A DNA stretch of 11,761 nucleotides from an uncultured bacterium. GTDB lineage: Bacteria > Bacillota_I > Bacilli_A > RF39 > UBA660. Below, in pieces: positions 1 to 6,735 of the stretch (positions are counted from its first letter, which is position 1; every line of letters starts with the position of its first letter). The translations under genes and the position numbers were made by a program. The DNA is taken from positions 1 to 11,761 of the forward strand of contig CASEDN010000002.1 in NCBI GenBank assembly GCA_949286645.1. Reading direction: 5' to 3'. Below the pieces are notes generated by a model that was not told the origin of the DNA, made no database searches, and saw only the letters and a list, made by a program, of their open reading frames with translations.

Positions 1-1
1 T

Positions 2-352
2 AATAACTATAAAATAGAAATATTAAAGACTAAAGATGATATCGTAAAAGAAATCAGTTTAGATAAAGCGACTAGTTCTAAGATTAGTATAGTACCACTT
101 AACGATATAGCGATACTATCTAAGAAAAGTGCAGATACTAAAAAATATACTTATGATATAAAAGTAACTAATAATAATCTACCTTTAAAAATAGGAGATG
201 AAGTAGGTAAGATAATAGTTAAAGATAGTGATAATAATAAAGTTAAAGAAGAAGTATTAACAGTAACAGAAAATGTTGATAAGCTTAATTTTTTAGAACT
301 TTTTGGAAAAACTCTAACAGATATGATGGTTGGTAATATGAATTTTGTATAG
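2..352 (+). CDS. D-alanyl-D-alanine carboxypeptidase, C-terminal end (5' end outside window)
   Basis: An open frame runs in from the left edge and ends at TAG 350-352, giving 116 residues. The pattern is that of the small beta-rich domain following the catalytic domain of DacA/PBP5-type D,D-carboxypeptidases: alternating hydrophobic strands, a segment like IVPLNDIAILSKK, then LPLKIGDEVGKIIV, which matches the family's 'pikkGd.vG.l.v' stretch. The last 20 or so residues (FLELFGKTLTDMMVGNM) look like the amphipathic helix that anchors these enzymes to the outer face of the membrane. The full enzyme would remove the terminal D-Ala from peptidoglycan stem peptides. The catalytic serine domain is outside the window, so the assignment rests on this tail alone. 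Confidence 0.75.
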   Translation, partial: NNYKIEILKTKDDIVKEISLDKATSSKISIVPLNDIAILSKKSADTKKYTYDIKVTNNNLPLKIGDEVGKIIVKDSDNNKVKEEVLTVTENVDKLNFLELFGKTLTDMMVGNMNFV

Positions 353-385
353 ACTAGCTTTACTTAAGTTAGTCTTTTTCTTTAC
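351..385 (+). terminator. Rho-independent terminator after the carboxypeptidase gene
   Basis: Stem AGACTAGCTT (351-360) pairs with AAGTTAGTCT (366-375): 10 bp with one G-U, closed by the 5-nt loop TACTT and followed by TTTTCTTT. The stem overlaps the last two bases of the stop codon. It separates the cell-wall gene from the PTS operon. Confidence 0.9.
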
Positions 386-414
386 TTATTTTTACTTAAC
401 AAGTTTAAAATAAT

Positions 415-443
415 TTGTAAATTGAACTTAACTATGCTATGAT
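415..443 (+). promoter_or_regulatory. Promoter of the PTS operon
   Basis: A -35 box TTGTAA (415-420) and a -10 box TATGAT (438-443) are separated by 17 bp. TG at 435-436 makes it an extended -10 promoter. The predicted start is near 450. The SD-like run AGAGGGTAGGA (469-479) precedes ATG 484. I saw no clear catabolite-response (cre) site or antiterminator stem in the leader. Confidence 0.7.
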
Positions 444-483
444 TACTTTATAAGATAGAATACAAGATAGAGGGTAGGATATT

Positions 484-744
484 ATGGTAAAAAAAGATGT
501 TGTTGTAAAAAGTGTATCAGGATTACATGCAAGACCAGGTAGTAATTTAGTAGAACTTGCTCTTACATTTAACTCTGACATTAAACTAATTCATAATGGT
601 AGTAGTATCAATGCTAAAGAAATACTAGAAGTTATGATGGGTAATATAAATTGTGGAGATAAATTAACTGTTGAAGTAGATGGAAGCGATGAGAAAAAAG
701 CACTAGATGCAATATGTGAATATATTGAAAAAGGTGAAGAGTAG
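484..744 (+). CDS. HPr-like phosphocarrier protein, Ser46 replaced by Glu
   Basis: This 86-residue protein is the usual HPr length. It accepts phosphate from enzyme I and passes it to EIIA domains in the cytoplasm. The active-site motif SGLHARPGS places the phosphorylated His at residue 15 with Arg17 beside it. The second helix, where Bacillus HPr reads LKSIMGVM, reads AKEILEVM here. The regulatory Ser46 is therefore Glu46, and Gly49 is also Glu. HPr kinase/phosphorylase would have no serine to modify at this site. It is the first gene of the operon and its stop codon abuts the enzyme I start. A dedicated HPr for the downstream mannose-family transporter is the simplest reading. Whether the genome has another, canonical ptsH cannot be seen here. 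Confidence 0.93.
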   Translation: MVKKDVVVKSVSGLHARPGSNLVELALTFNSDIKLIHNGSSINAKEILEVMMGNINCGDKLTVEVDGSDEKKALDAICEYIEKGEE

Positions 745-2478
745 ATGAGATACTTAGGTAATAAAGTAGGTAATGGACTAGCTTTAGGTAAAGTCTATAT
801 AATAAATACTAAAATACCAGAGTTAAAAGAAAAGAGACTTGCTACTTTAGAAGAACTTACAAAAGAAAAAGAAGAATTAAAAGAAGTTTTAGATAGTGTT
901 GTTAAAGATTATGAAGAGTTAGAAATTAATGCTGTATCAGACGATATAAAACAGTTATGTAATTTTTATAAGATTCTTTTAAATTCTAAGTCTTTGATAA
1001 CATCTATGGAAGAAGTAATAGATGAAGAAAAATGTGATAAAATAACCGCTATTACTAAAGTAATGAAAAGAAAAGCCGAAGAGTTATCATTAGTTGATAA
1101 TGCTTATTTAAAGGAGAGAAGTAAAGATATAGAAGATGTTACTAATAAACTTATTAGAAAAGCTTTAGGTATTAAAGAAGTAGATTTAAGTATTTTAACT
1201 GAAGATACTATTTTAGTATCAGAAGAAATTCCACCATCAGTTTTACTTTCTAATAACATAGGGCATGTTAAAGGAATAGTATCAGAAATAGGTGGTAAGA
1301 CAAGCCATGTGGCAATACTTGCATCAACCCTTGGAATTCCATCAGTATTTGGTATAAAAGAGATTAGTAAAACTTTAACAGATGGAGAATTGATATATGT
1401 AAATGGTAATGAAGGTTATATTGAAAATAATTTAACAGATACTAATATTGATGTTATTAAAGAAAAAATAAAAAAAGAAGAATTACTTAAAGCATCATTA
1501 GTAGAGATGAAAGATAAACCATCTTTAACTAAAGATAATAAAAATTTGGAAATAACTGCAAATGCTGGAGACTTATCAGAACTTGATAAATTACTTGAAG
1601 TAAATTCTGATGGAATAGGTCTATTTAGAACAGAATTTCTATTCTTAAATAGGAGTACTGCTCCTGAAGAAGATTACTTATTTAATGTTTATAAAACATT
1701 TGCAGAAAAACTTAATGGTAAACCATTAATTATTAGAACTCTTGATATCGGTGGAGATAAGAAATGTCCTTATATTGATATTGGTGAAGAACAAAATCCT
1801 TTCTTAGGATATAGAGCGATAAGATATTGTTTAGATAATAAAGAGTTCTTTAAAGTAAGTTTAAGAGCGATATTAAGAGCAAGTCATTATGGTAATGTTA
1901 TGATAATGTATCCGATGATATCATCACTTGAAGAAGTATATAAAGCTAATGAGATACTAGATGAAGCGAAAAGAGAACTTGCTAGTAAGAATATACCATT
2001 TAATAAAAATATTAAAGTAGGTATTATGATAGAAGTTCCAAGTGCTGCAGTTATTAGTGACATCTTAATAGATGAAGTTGATTTCTTCAGTATTGGTACT
2101 AATGATTTAATCCAGTATACAGTTGCAGTTGATAGATTAAATCCAACGGTTAGTAATCTTTATAGTTTCTATAATCCAGGAGTTATTAGACTTATTAAAA
2201 AGACTATAGATTCAGTTAAAGATAAAAAAGATAAGTTTGTTGGTATGTGTGGAGAGATGGCTGCAGATCCACTTGCAATTATTTTACTTGTTGGCTTAGG
2301 ACTTCATGAGTTTAGTGTTAATGCTAGCATGATTTTAAAAGTTAAGAAACTAATATCTATGATAGATAGTAAGGAAGCGAAAGAGATTACAGAACATGTA
2401 TTAACATTAAAGACATCTAAAGAAGTAGAAACTTATTTAGATATGGAAGCTAAGAAAATATATGGTAGATATTATTAA
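745..2478 (+). CDS. ptsI: PTS enzyme I (phosphoenolpyruvate-protein phosphotransferase)
   Basis: This 577-residue protein is the normal length for enzyme I. It autophosphorylates from PEP and phosphorylates HPr. The N-terminal half holds the HPr-binding helical insertion (about 30-140) and the phosphohistidine domain with GGKTSHVAI, placing the active His at 188. The C-terminal PEP-binding barrel shows RTEFLFLNR (about 295-303), DIGGDK (334-339), NPFLGYRAIR (351-360), IEVPSAA (429-435), GTNDLIQY (451-458) and GMCGEMAADP with the catalytic Cys at 502. The start codon directly follows the HPr stop (TAGATG), and its SD-like AAAGGTGAAGAG lies inside the HPr gene, so translation is probably coupled. 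All catalytic motifs are intact. Confidence 0.97.
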   Translation: MRYLGNKVGNGLALGKVYIINTKIPELKEKRLATLEELTKEKEELKEVLDSVVKDYEELEINAVSDDIKQLCNFYKILLNSKSLITSMEEVIDEEKCDKITAITKVMKRKAEELSLVDNAYLKERSKDIEDVTNKLIRKALGIKEVDLSILTEDTILVSEEIPPSVLLSNNIGHVKGIVSEIGGKTSHVAILASTLGIPSVFGIKEISKTLTDGELIYVNGNEGYIENNLTDTNIDVIKEKIKKEELLKASLVEMKDKPSLTKDNKNLEITANAGDLSELDKLLEVNSDGIGLFRTEFLFLNRSTAPEEDYLFNVYKTFAEKLNGKPLIIRTLDIGGDKKCPYIDIGEEQNPFLGYRAIRYCLDNKEFFKVSLRAILRASHYGNVMIMYPMISSLEEVYKANEILDEAKRELASKNIPFNKNIKVGIMIEVPSAAVISDILIDEVDFFSIGTNDLIQYTVAVDRLNPTVSNLYSFYNPGVIRLIKKTIDSVKDKKDKFVGMCGEMAADPLAIILLVGLGLHEFSVNASMILKVKKLISMIDSKEAKEITEHVLTLKTSKEVETYLDMEAKKIYGRYY

Positions 2479-2494
2479 TGAGGAGGATATAAAA

Positions 2495-2968
2495 ATGGCA
2501 AAAGATAATAATATTTTATTAGCAAGAATTGATAACAGATTAGTTCATGGACAAATAGTATGTCTATGGGCAGGAGCAGTGGGTGCAAACCTTATTGTTG
2601 TAGCAGATGATGAGACTGCAGAAAATGAAATAGAAAAAAGTGTTATGAAAATGGCAGCATCATCACTTGGTTATGATACAAGATTTTTTACGATTCAGAA
2701 GACTATTGATATTATAGATAAGGCATCTGATGATCAACACATTTTATTGATATGTCAAACTCCTAAAGACTTAAGGAGGGTTATTGAAGGAGGTGTTAAG
2801 ATAAAGGAGGTAGATATTGGTAATATGTATTATGATGAAGGTGAAAAGAAATTAACAGATAAGGTTTCTGCTAGTAAAGAAGATCTTGATGATTTAAATT
2901 ATATTAAGAAACACGTTGATAAAATTTATATCCAAGATACACCTGATTCACCAAAAGAAGAATTTTAA
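2495..2968 (+). CDS. PTS mannose-family EIIB component
   Basis: This 157-residue cytoplasmic component receives phosphate from EIIA and transfers it to the incoming sugar. The motif ARIDNRLVHGQIV is the EIIB signature of the mannose (ManXYZ/Lev/Aga) family and puts the active His at residue 18. The rest, including LIVVADDETAENEIEK, fits the family fold. I start it at ATG 2495 because AGGAGG at 2481-2486 lies at good spacing. An in-frame ATG 33 bp upstream, inside the enzyme I gene, has no such site. It sits 16 nt after enzyme I and 17 nt before EIIC. The sugar cannot be read from this sequence. Confidence 0.95.
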   Translation: MAKDNNILLARIDNRLVHGQIVCLWAGAVGANLIVVADDETAENEIEKSVMKMAASSLGYDTRFFTIQKTIDIIDKASDDQHILLICQTPKDLRRVIEGGVKIKEVDIGNMYYDEGEKKLTDKVSASKEDLDDLNYIKKHVDKIYIQDTPDSPKEEF

Positions 2969-2985
2969 GGGAGGAAGAAAAAATT

Positions 2986-3768
2986 ATGGAAATAACATTA
3001 TTGCAAGGAATAATTATAACATTAGTAGTTATGGTCCTTGTTGTTGACAGACATTTAGAAGCACTATTTATCTTTAGACCAATTATTGTTTGTCCTATAG
3101 TAGGTGCTATTCTAGGTGATTTAAATACAGGCTTAGTTGCTGGTGGTATGGTAGAACTTGCCTTTGCAGGTATTGCAGGTATTGGAGGAGCTTCTGTTCC
3201 TGAAGCTTTACTAACTAGTGTTATGACTGTTGTTTTTGCTCACATTACAGGAAATAATGTGGCGACTAGTTTAGCTTTAGCATATCCATTTGGAGTATTA
3301 TTACAATTCTTATGGACAGTTAGAAATACTGCTTTTACAGCATTCAATGGTCCTGCTGAAAGATATGCTAAAGAAGGAAATATTAAAGGATTAATGAAAT
3401 TATGTTTCTATGGAATAATTATTACAAGTATCGCTACTGGTATTTTAACATTCCTATCAGTATATGCTGCTCAAGAACCATTAAGAGTTTTAGTAGATGC
3501 GATGCCGGATTGGCTAATTAATGGTTTCCAAGTAGCTGGAGGATTACTTCCTGCTGTCGGATTTGCTATGTTACTTCGTGTAACTTTAAAAGCAAAATAT
3601 GTTCCATATCTACTTGCAGGTTTCCTATTCGCAACATTTATTCAAATTGATAATGTCTTACCAGTTGCAATTATGGGTGTAGCATTTGCACTTATGGAGT
3701 ACTATAGAAGTGGTGAGAAAGAAGCGATAGCGACTAGTGGAAACGGAGGTGAAGCAAGTGGCATCTAA
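2986..3768 (+). CDS. PTS mannose-family EIIC permease component
   Basis: This 260-residue membrane protein forms the sugar channel together with EIID. It opens with a hydrophobic segment (LLQGIIITLVVMVLVV) and then shows the family pattern RPIIVCPIVGAILGD, GLVAGGMVELAFAGIAGIGGASVPEA, and several further hydrophobic segments up to about residue 240. It ends in a short polar tail. The SD AGGGAGGAAG lies just upstream of ATG 2986. The end of the gene overlaps the EIID start by 11 nt and carries the EIID ribosome site. That arrangement couples synthesis of two subunits that assemble together. Confidence 0.95.
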   Translation: MEITLLQGIIITLVVMVLVVDRHLEALFIFRPIIVCPIVGAILGDLNTGLVAGGMVELAFAGIAGIGGASVPEALLTSVMTVVFAHITGNNVATSLALAYPFGVLLQFLWTVRNTAFTAFNGPAERYAKEGNIKGLMKLCFYGIIITSIATGILTFLSVYAAQEPLRVLVDAMPDWLINGFQVAGGLLPAVGFAMLLRVTLKAKYVPYLLAGFLFATFIQIDNVLPVAIMGVAFALMEYYRSGEKEAIATSGNGGEASGI

Positions 3769-4570
3769 GGCAACAAAGAAACGTAAAAGAGTTATAACTG
3801 ATTCAGATTTAAATGATTTAGCTTTACTTTCTGTTTTAAACCAATCTTGTTTCAATTATGAAAGAATGCAAAGTATTGGTTTTACTGCAGGAATGGGGCC
3901 AGCATTAAAGAAAATATATAAAAATGATCCTAAGACTTTGTCTAAGGTATTACATGATAACTTAGAGTTCATTAATACTCATAATACACTACTACCTTAC
4001 TTACAAGGATTAATGTTATCTTTATATGAAGGTGGAGAAGATCCAGAAGTAGTTAAAAAGATTAAAATATCTTTATTTGGACCATTAGCAGGTATTGGTG
4101 ATGCTTTATTCTGGTTTACATTATTACCTATAACTGCAGGAATTTGTGCATCACTTTCAGATCAAGGAAATGTTTTAGGACCAATTCTTTTCTTTATAGT
4201 ATTCTTTTTAGCATTCTTACTTCGTTTTCCACTTGCTAGAATGGGATATAAAACAGGTACTAAAGCTTTAGATAAAATCCAAGAAAATACTAAAAGGGTT
4301 AGTAATGCAGCATCAGTATTAGGTGTTACTATATTAGGTGGTTTAATTGCAAGTTATGTAACACTTACAGTTAAAACAACAATTGATATAGGACATGATG
4401 CTACTGTTAGTTTACAAACAGATTTCTTTGATAAGATTTTACCTAATATCCTACCATTTGCCTTTACTTTCTTAATTTATTTCTTATTAAGAAAGAAAGT
4501 AAATACAACAGTATTAATAGTAGGAATTATAATAGTATCAATCGTATTCTCATTCTTAGGAATACTTTAG
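3758..4570 (+). CDS. PTS mannose-family EIID component
   Basis: This 270-residue partner of EIIC belongs to the mannose-type sugar transporter. Family signatures are clear: SCFNYERMQSIGFTAGMGPAL, LEFINTHNTLLPYLQGL and KISLFGPLAGIGDALFWF, then hydrophobic segments to the C-terminus (ILPFAFTFLIYFLLRKK, then a final membrane segment). I chose GTG 3758 because GGAGG (3745-3749) lies 8 nt before it. An in-frame GTG at 3737 would add seven residues but has no ribosome site. The gene overlaps the EIIC end and is followed within a few bases by a terminator, closing the HPr-EI-EIIB-EIIC-EIID unit. Confidence 0.95.
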   Translation: MASKATKKRKRVITDSDLNDLALLSVLNQSCFNYERMQSIGFTAGMGPALKKIYKNDPKTLSKVLHDNLEFINTHNTLLPYLQGLMLSLYEGGEDPEVVKKIKISLFGPLAGIGDALFWFTLLPITAGICASLSDQGNVLGPILFFIVFFLAFLLRFPLARMGYKTGTKALDKIQENTKRVSNAASVLGVTILGGLIASYVTLTVKTTIDIGHDATVSLQTDFFDKILPNILPFAFTFLIYFLLRKKVNTTVLIVGIIIVSIVFSFLGIL

Positions 4571-4572
4571 TA

Positions 4573-4598
4573 GAAAGCCCAAAAGGCTTTTTCTTTTT
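4573..4598 (+). terminator. Terminator between EIID and EIIA
   Basis: AAAGCC (4574-4579) pairs with GGCTTT (4585-4590) across a 5-nt loop and is followed by TTCTTTTT. It lies 3 nt after the EIID stop. Because EIIA is needed by the same transporter, partial readthrough plus the separate downstream promoter would set the EIIA dosage. Confidence 0.85.
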
Positions 4599-4607
4599 GT
4601 ATAAAGA

Positions 4608-4616
4608 TGATATAAT
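4608..4616 (+). promoter_or_regulatory. Extended -10 promoter for EIIA
   Basis: The sequence TGATATAAT (4608-4616) is a perfect extended -10 element. The -35 position falls inside the T-run of the preceding terminator (TTTTTC, 4588-4593, 17-bp spacing) and is poor. GGAAAGG (4622-4628) is the ribosome site for ATG 4640. Confidence 0.6.
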
Positions 4617-4639
4617 TCTTTTGGAAAGGTAGTGTATTT

Positions 4640-5065
4640 ATGAAACAAATTATAATAATAACAGGACATAATCATTTTGCAAGTGGAATCCTTAGTTCAC
4701 TTACAATGATAGCAGGAGCAAAAGATAATGTCTTTGCTATAGACTTTTTATCTGATGATAATGATGAGTCTTTAGAAGGTAAATTTAATAAAATAATTAG
4801 TGATAACAAAGATAGTGAGATTCTATTTGTCTGTGATTTAATGGGAGGTACACCATTTAAAGTAACAAGTAAATTAGCTTTTACTAATAATAATTATGAA
4901 GTAGTAACAGGTATTAATTTAGGAGGTTTAATAGATACTTCTATGAAATTAGATAAGATGAGTATAGAAGAGTTAAAAACATCTTGTAAAGATGCTTCTA
5001 TTAAATCAGTTATACCTTTAGAAAAAGTTATTACTAAAGAAGAGAGTAGTAGTGAAGGTATTTAA
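4640..5065 (+). CDS. PTS mannose-family EIIA component
   Basis: This 141-residue stand-alone EIIA of the mannose family receives phosphate from HPr and passes it to EIIB. The N-terminal strand IIIITGHNHFASG puts the active His at residue 10. DLMGGTPF at 66-73 is the conserved 'DlfGGsP' loop, and MIAGAKDNVFAIDF fits the family. In many mannose-type operons EIIA is fused to EIIB or sits next to it. Here it comes last, behind a terminator and with its own promoter. The ASCH gene begins 2 nt after its stop, so the two are surely co-transcribed. Confidence 0.93.
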   Translation: MKQIIIITGHNHFASGILSSLTMIAGAKDNVFAIDFLSDDNDESLEGKFNKIISDNKDSEILFVCDLMGGTPFKVTSKLAFTNNNYEVVTGINLGGLIDTSMKLDKMSIEELKTSCKDASIKSVIPLEKVITKEESSSEGI

Positions 5066-5067
5066 GA

Positions 5068-5610
5068 ATGAAAGAGATTTTTCTAAGTTTTAGACCAGAA
5101 TATTTTAAACCTCTTTTATATGGCATAAAAAAATATGAATATAGAAAAAGATTTTGTAATGAGGAGACAAAAGCTTATCTTTATTTAAGCGGTAAAGCAA
5201 GATGCGTTGTAGGAATAGTAGAATTAGGTAAGCCCATACGTTTAGATTTAACTAGAAATAATTATTTAGAGTATAGAGATACTTTAAAAAGAGTAGATAA
5301 TTATATTTCAACAGGAGATGTAAATGCTATTCCAATAAAGTCTCTATCTTTGTTTAAAAAGCCACTTACTTTAGATGAAATTAGAGAAAAAATTCCTAAT
5401 TTTATGCCTCCACAGCTTTATTACGTGTTAGATAGTAAAATTAAATTAAAAAATATATTAGAAGAACAATCTGTTGGTGACAAACTTTTTGTTCATAATC
5501 ATAATAAAATATATTATGATAATCTTGCTATGTCAGTTAGTGACTTAGAAAAAACAAAAGAGTTTAAAGAGTTAGACTTATATTATAGTGATAGTAACAT
5601 GAATATTTAA
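5068..5610 (+). CDS. ASCH-like domain protein
   Basis: This 180-residue soluble protein opens with IFLSFRPEYFKPLLYGIKKYEYRKRF. That is the ASCH-type signature: a first strand with a Ser-x-Arg/Lys-Pro element, a helix ending in Gly-x-Lys, and a Glu-x-Arg motif. Then come AYLYLSGKARCVVGIVELGK, another typical strand pair, and a late 'vGDKLFVHN' strand. ASCH and related PUA-like domains usually bind RNA or modified nucleosides, and a few are amidohydrolases of acetylated cytidine. No substrate can be assigned. The gene starts 2 nt after the EIIA stop and is probably translationally coupled to it, so it should respond to the same signals. No strong terminator follows. Confidence 0.7.
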   Translation: MKEIFLSFRPEYFKPLLYGIKKYEYRKRFCNEETKAYLYLSGKARCVVGIVELGKPIRLDLTRNNYLEYRDTLKRVDNYISTGDVNAIPIKSLSLFKKPLTLDEIREKIPNFMPPQLYYVLDSKIKLKNILEEQSVGDKLFVHNHNKIYYDNLAMSVSDLEKTKEFKELDLYYSDSNMNI

Positions 5611-5627
5611 TAAGAGATAGATACAAA

Positions 5628-5656
5628 AAAACATACAAGAAAACATACAAGATGTT
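5628..5656. repeat. Tandem 12-bp repeat and small inverted repeat upstream of the Fic promoter
   Basis: AAAACATACAAG occurs twice with no gap (5628-5639 and 5640-5651). The second copy also forms an inverted repeat, AACAT (5642-5646) with ATGTT (5652-5656), which enters the -35 box of the next promoter. The placement suits a regulator-binding site. The inverted repeat plus the following T-run could alternatively act as a weak terminator for the ASCH transcript. Confidence 0.6.
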
Positions 5657-5683
5657 GATTTTTTCCCTGGTTAGTAGTATAAT
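5655..5683 (+). promoter_or_regulatory. Promoter of the Fic gene
   Basis: TTGATT (5655-5660) and TATAAT (5678-5683) are separated by exactly 17 bp, a near-consensus housekeeping promoter. The SD AGGAGTGAT follows at 5691-5699. Confidence 0.85.
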
Positions 5684-5706
5684 TATAAGTAGGAGTGATG
5701 ATAATA

Positions 5707-6699
5707 ATGAATGATTATATATCACCATTTAATATAACTAATAAAATGTTAGATTTAGTTGCTAGTATAATGGAAAAAATTGGTAGATTAGATAATTATA
5801 ATAATTTAAATAAAATGCCAATTTTAAGAAGAAATAATAAAATTCGTTCAATTCATTCATCATTGAGAATAGAAGCTAATTCATTAACACTTAATCAAGT
5901 TAAAGATGTAATTAATGGCAAAATGGTTATTGGACCACAGAAGGAAATACAAGATGTAAAAAATGCATATAATGCTTATGAAATGATTAATAAAGTAGAT
6001 CCATATTCAATAGATGATTTAAAAAAAATTCATGGTATAATGACATACCTAACAGTAGAAGAAAGTGGAGATTTTAGAAAAGGTGATGAAGGTGTTATGG
6101 ATGGAGATATATGCATCTTCATTGCACCTAAACCTGAATATGTTGATAAGTTAATGAGACAATTATTTGATTTTATTAAAAGAAATAAAGATATTATTCA
6201 TCCGTTAATTCTTTCTTCTGTTTTTCATTATGAATTTGTATTTATTCATCCTTTTAGTGATTGCAATGGTAGAACTGTAAGATTATGGCAGAATATTCTT
6301 TTAACAAAATGGAAACCAATATTTGAATATGTTCCTATTGAAACTGCCATAAAAAAATATCATAATGACTATTATAAAGCAATAGCAAATTGTAATTCTA
6401 AAGGTGATTCAACTGAATTTATAGAATTTATGTTAAAAATGATAGATGAAGTATTAGATGATTTAATTAAAAATGCAAATATTGAAATAAAACATATAAA
6501 TTCTTACATAACAAAACTTTTAGATGTAATGGATTATAATATACCAATGAGTATAAAAGAAATTATGGAGAAATTAGGTTTAAAATCACGTTCATCATTT
6601 ATAAAAACTTATTTAAATCCTGCCTTAGAACAAGGGTTAATAAAGATGACGATAAAGGATAAACCAACCAGTAAAAATCAAAGATACTATAAAGATTAA
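5707..6699 (+). CDS. Fic-family protein with C-terminal winged helix
   Basis: This 330-residue protein probably belongs to the Fic family, which mostly transfers AMP from ATP to hydroxyl side chains of target proteins. The catalytic loop is HPFSDCNGR (181-189) with His181, Asp185, Asn187 and Arg189. The Gly normally at position 186 is Cys. Upstream, SLRIEAN (52-58) looks like the N-terminal inhibitory helix motif Ser-x-x-x-Glu, with Glu56 expected to block productive ATP binding. ESGDFRKGDEGV (about 115-125) is the usual 'G.yR...v' strand. From about 260 to the end, SIKEIMEKLGLKSRSSF and the following strand resemble a winged-helix DNA-binding domain, so self-regulation is possible. I use ATG 5707; the upstream GTG/ATG at 5695 and 5698 overlap the SD. 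No Fic antidote gene lies beside it. Confidence 0.88.
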   Translation: MNDYISPFNITNKMLDLVASIMEKIGRLDNYNNLNKMPILRRNNKIRSIHSSLRIEANSLTLNQVKDVINGKMVIGPQKEIQDVKNAYNAYEMINKVDPYSIDDLKKIHGIMTYLTVEESGDFRKGDEGVMDGDICIFIAPKPEYVDKLMRQLFDFIKRNKDIIHPLILSSVFHYEFVFIHPFSDCNGRTVRLWQNILLTKWKPIFEYVPIETAIKKYHNDYYKAIANCNSKGDSTEFIEFMLKMIDEVLDDLIKNANIEIKHINSYITKLLDVMDYNIPMSIKEIMEKLGLKSRSSFIKTYLNPALEQGLIKMTIKDKPTSKNQRYYKD

Positions 6700-6730
6700 A
6701 AAAGTGAAGATTAAGTTTTCTTCACTTTTT
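6699..6730. terminator. Bidirectional terminator between Fic and SIS genes
   Basis: AAAAAGTGAAGA (6699-6710) and TCTTCACTTTTT (6719-6730) form a perfect 12-bp stem with an 8-nt loop. Each strand ends in a T-run, so it can stop both convergent transcripts. Confidence 0.9.
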
Positions 6731-6735
6731 ATATA

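Noticed and set aside
3658..3855. Minus-strand ORF of 65 residues across the EIIC/EIID junction
   Set aside because: It is opposite two well-supported PTS genes, has no SD, and its product has no recognisable features.
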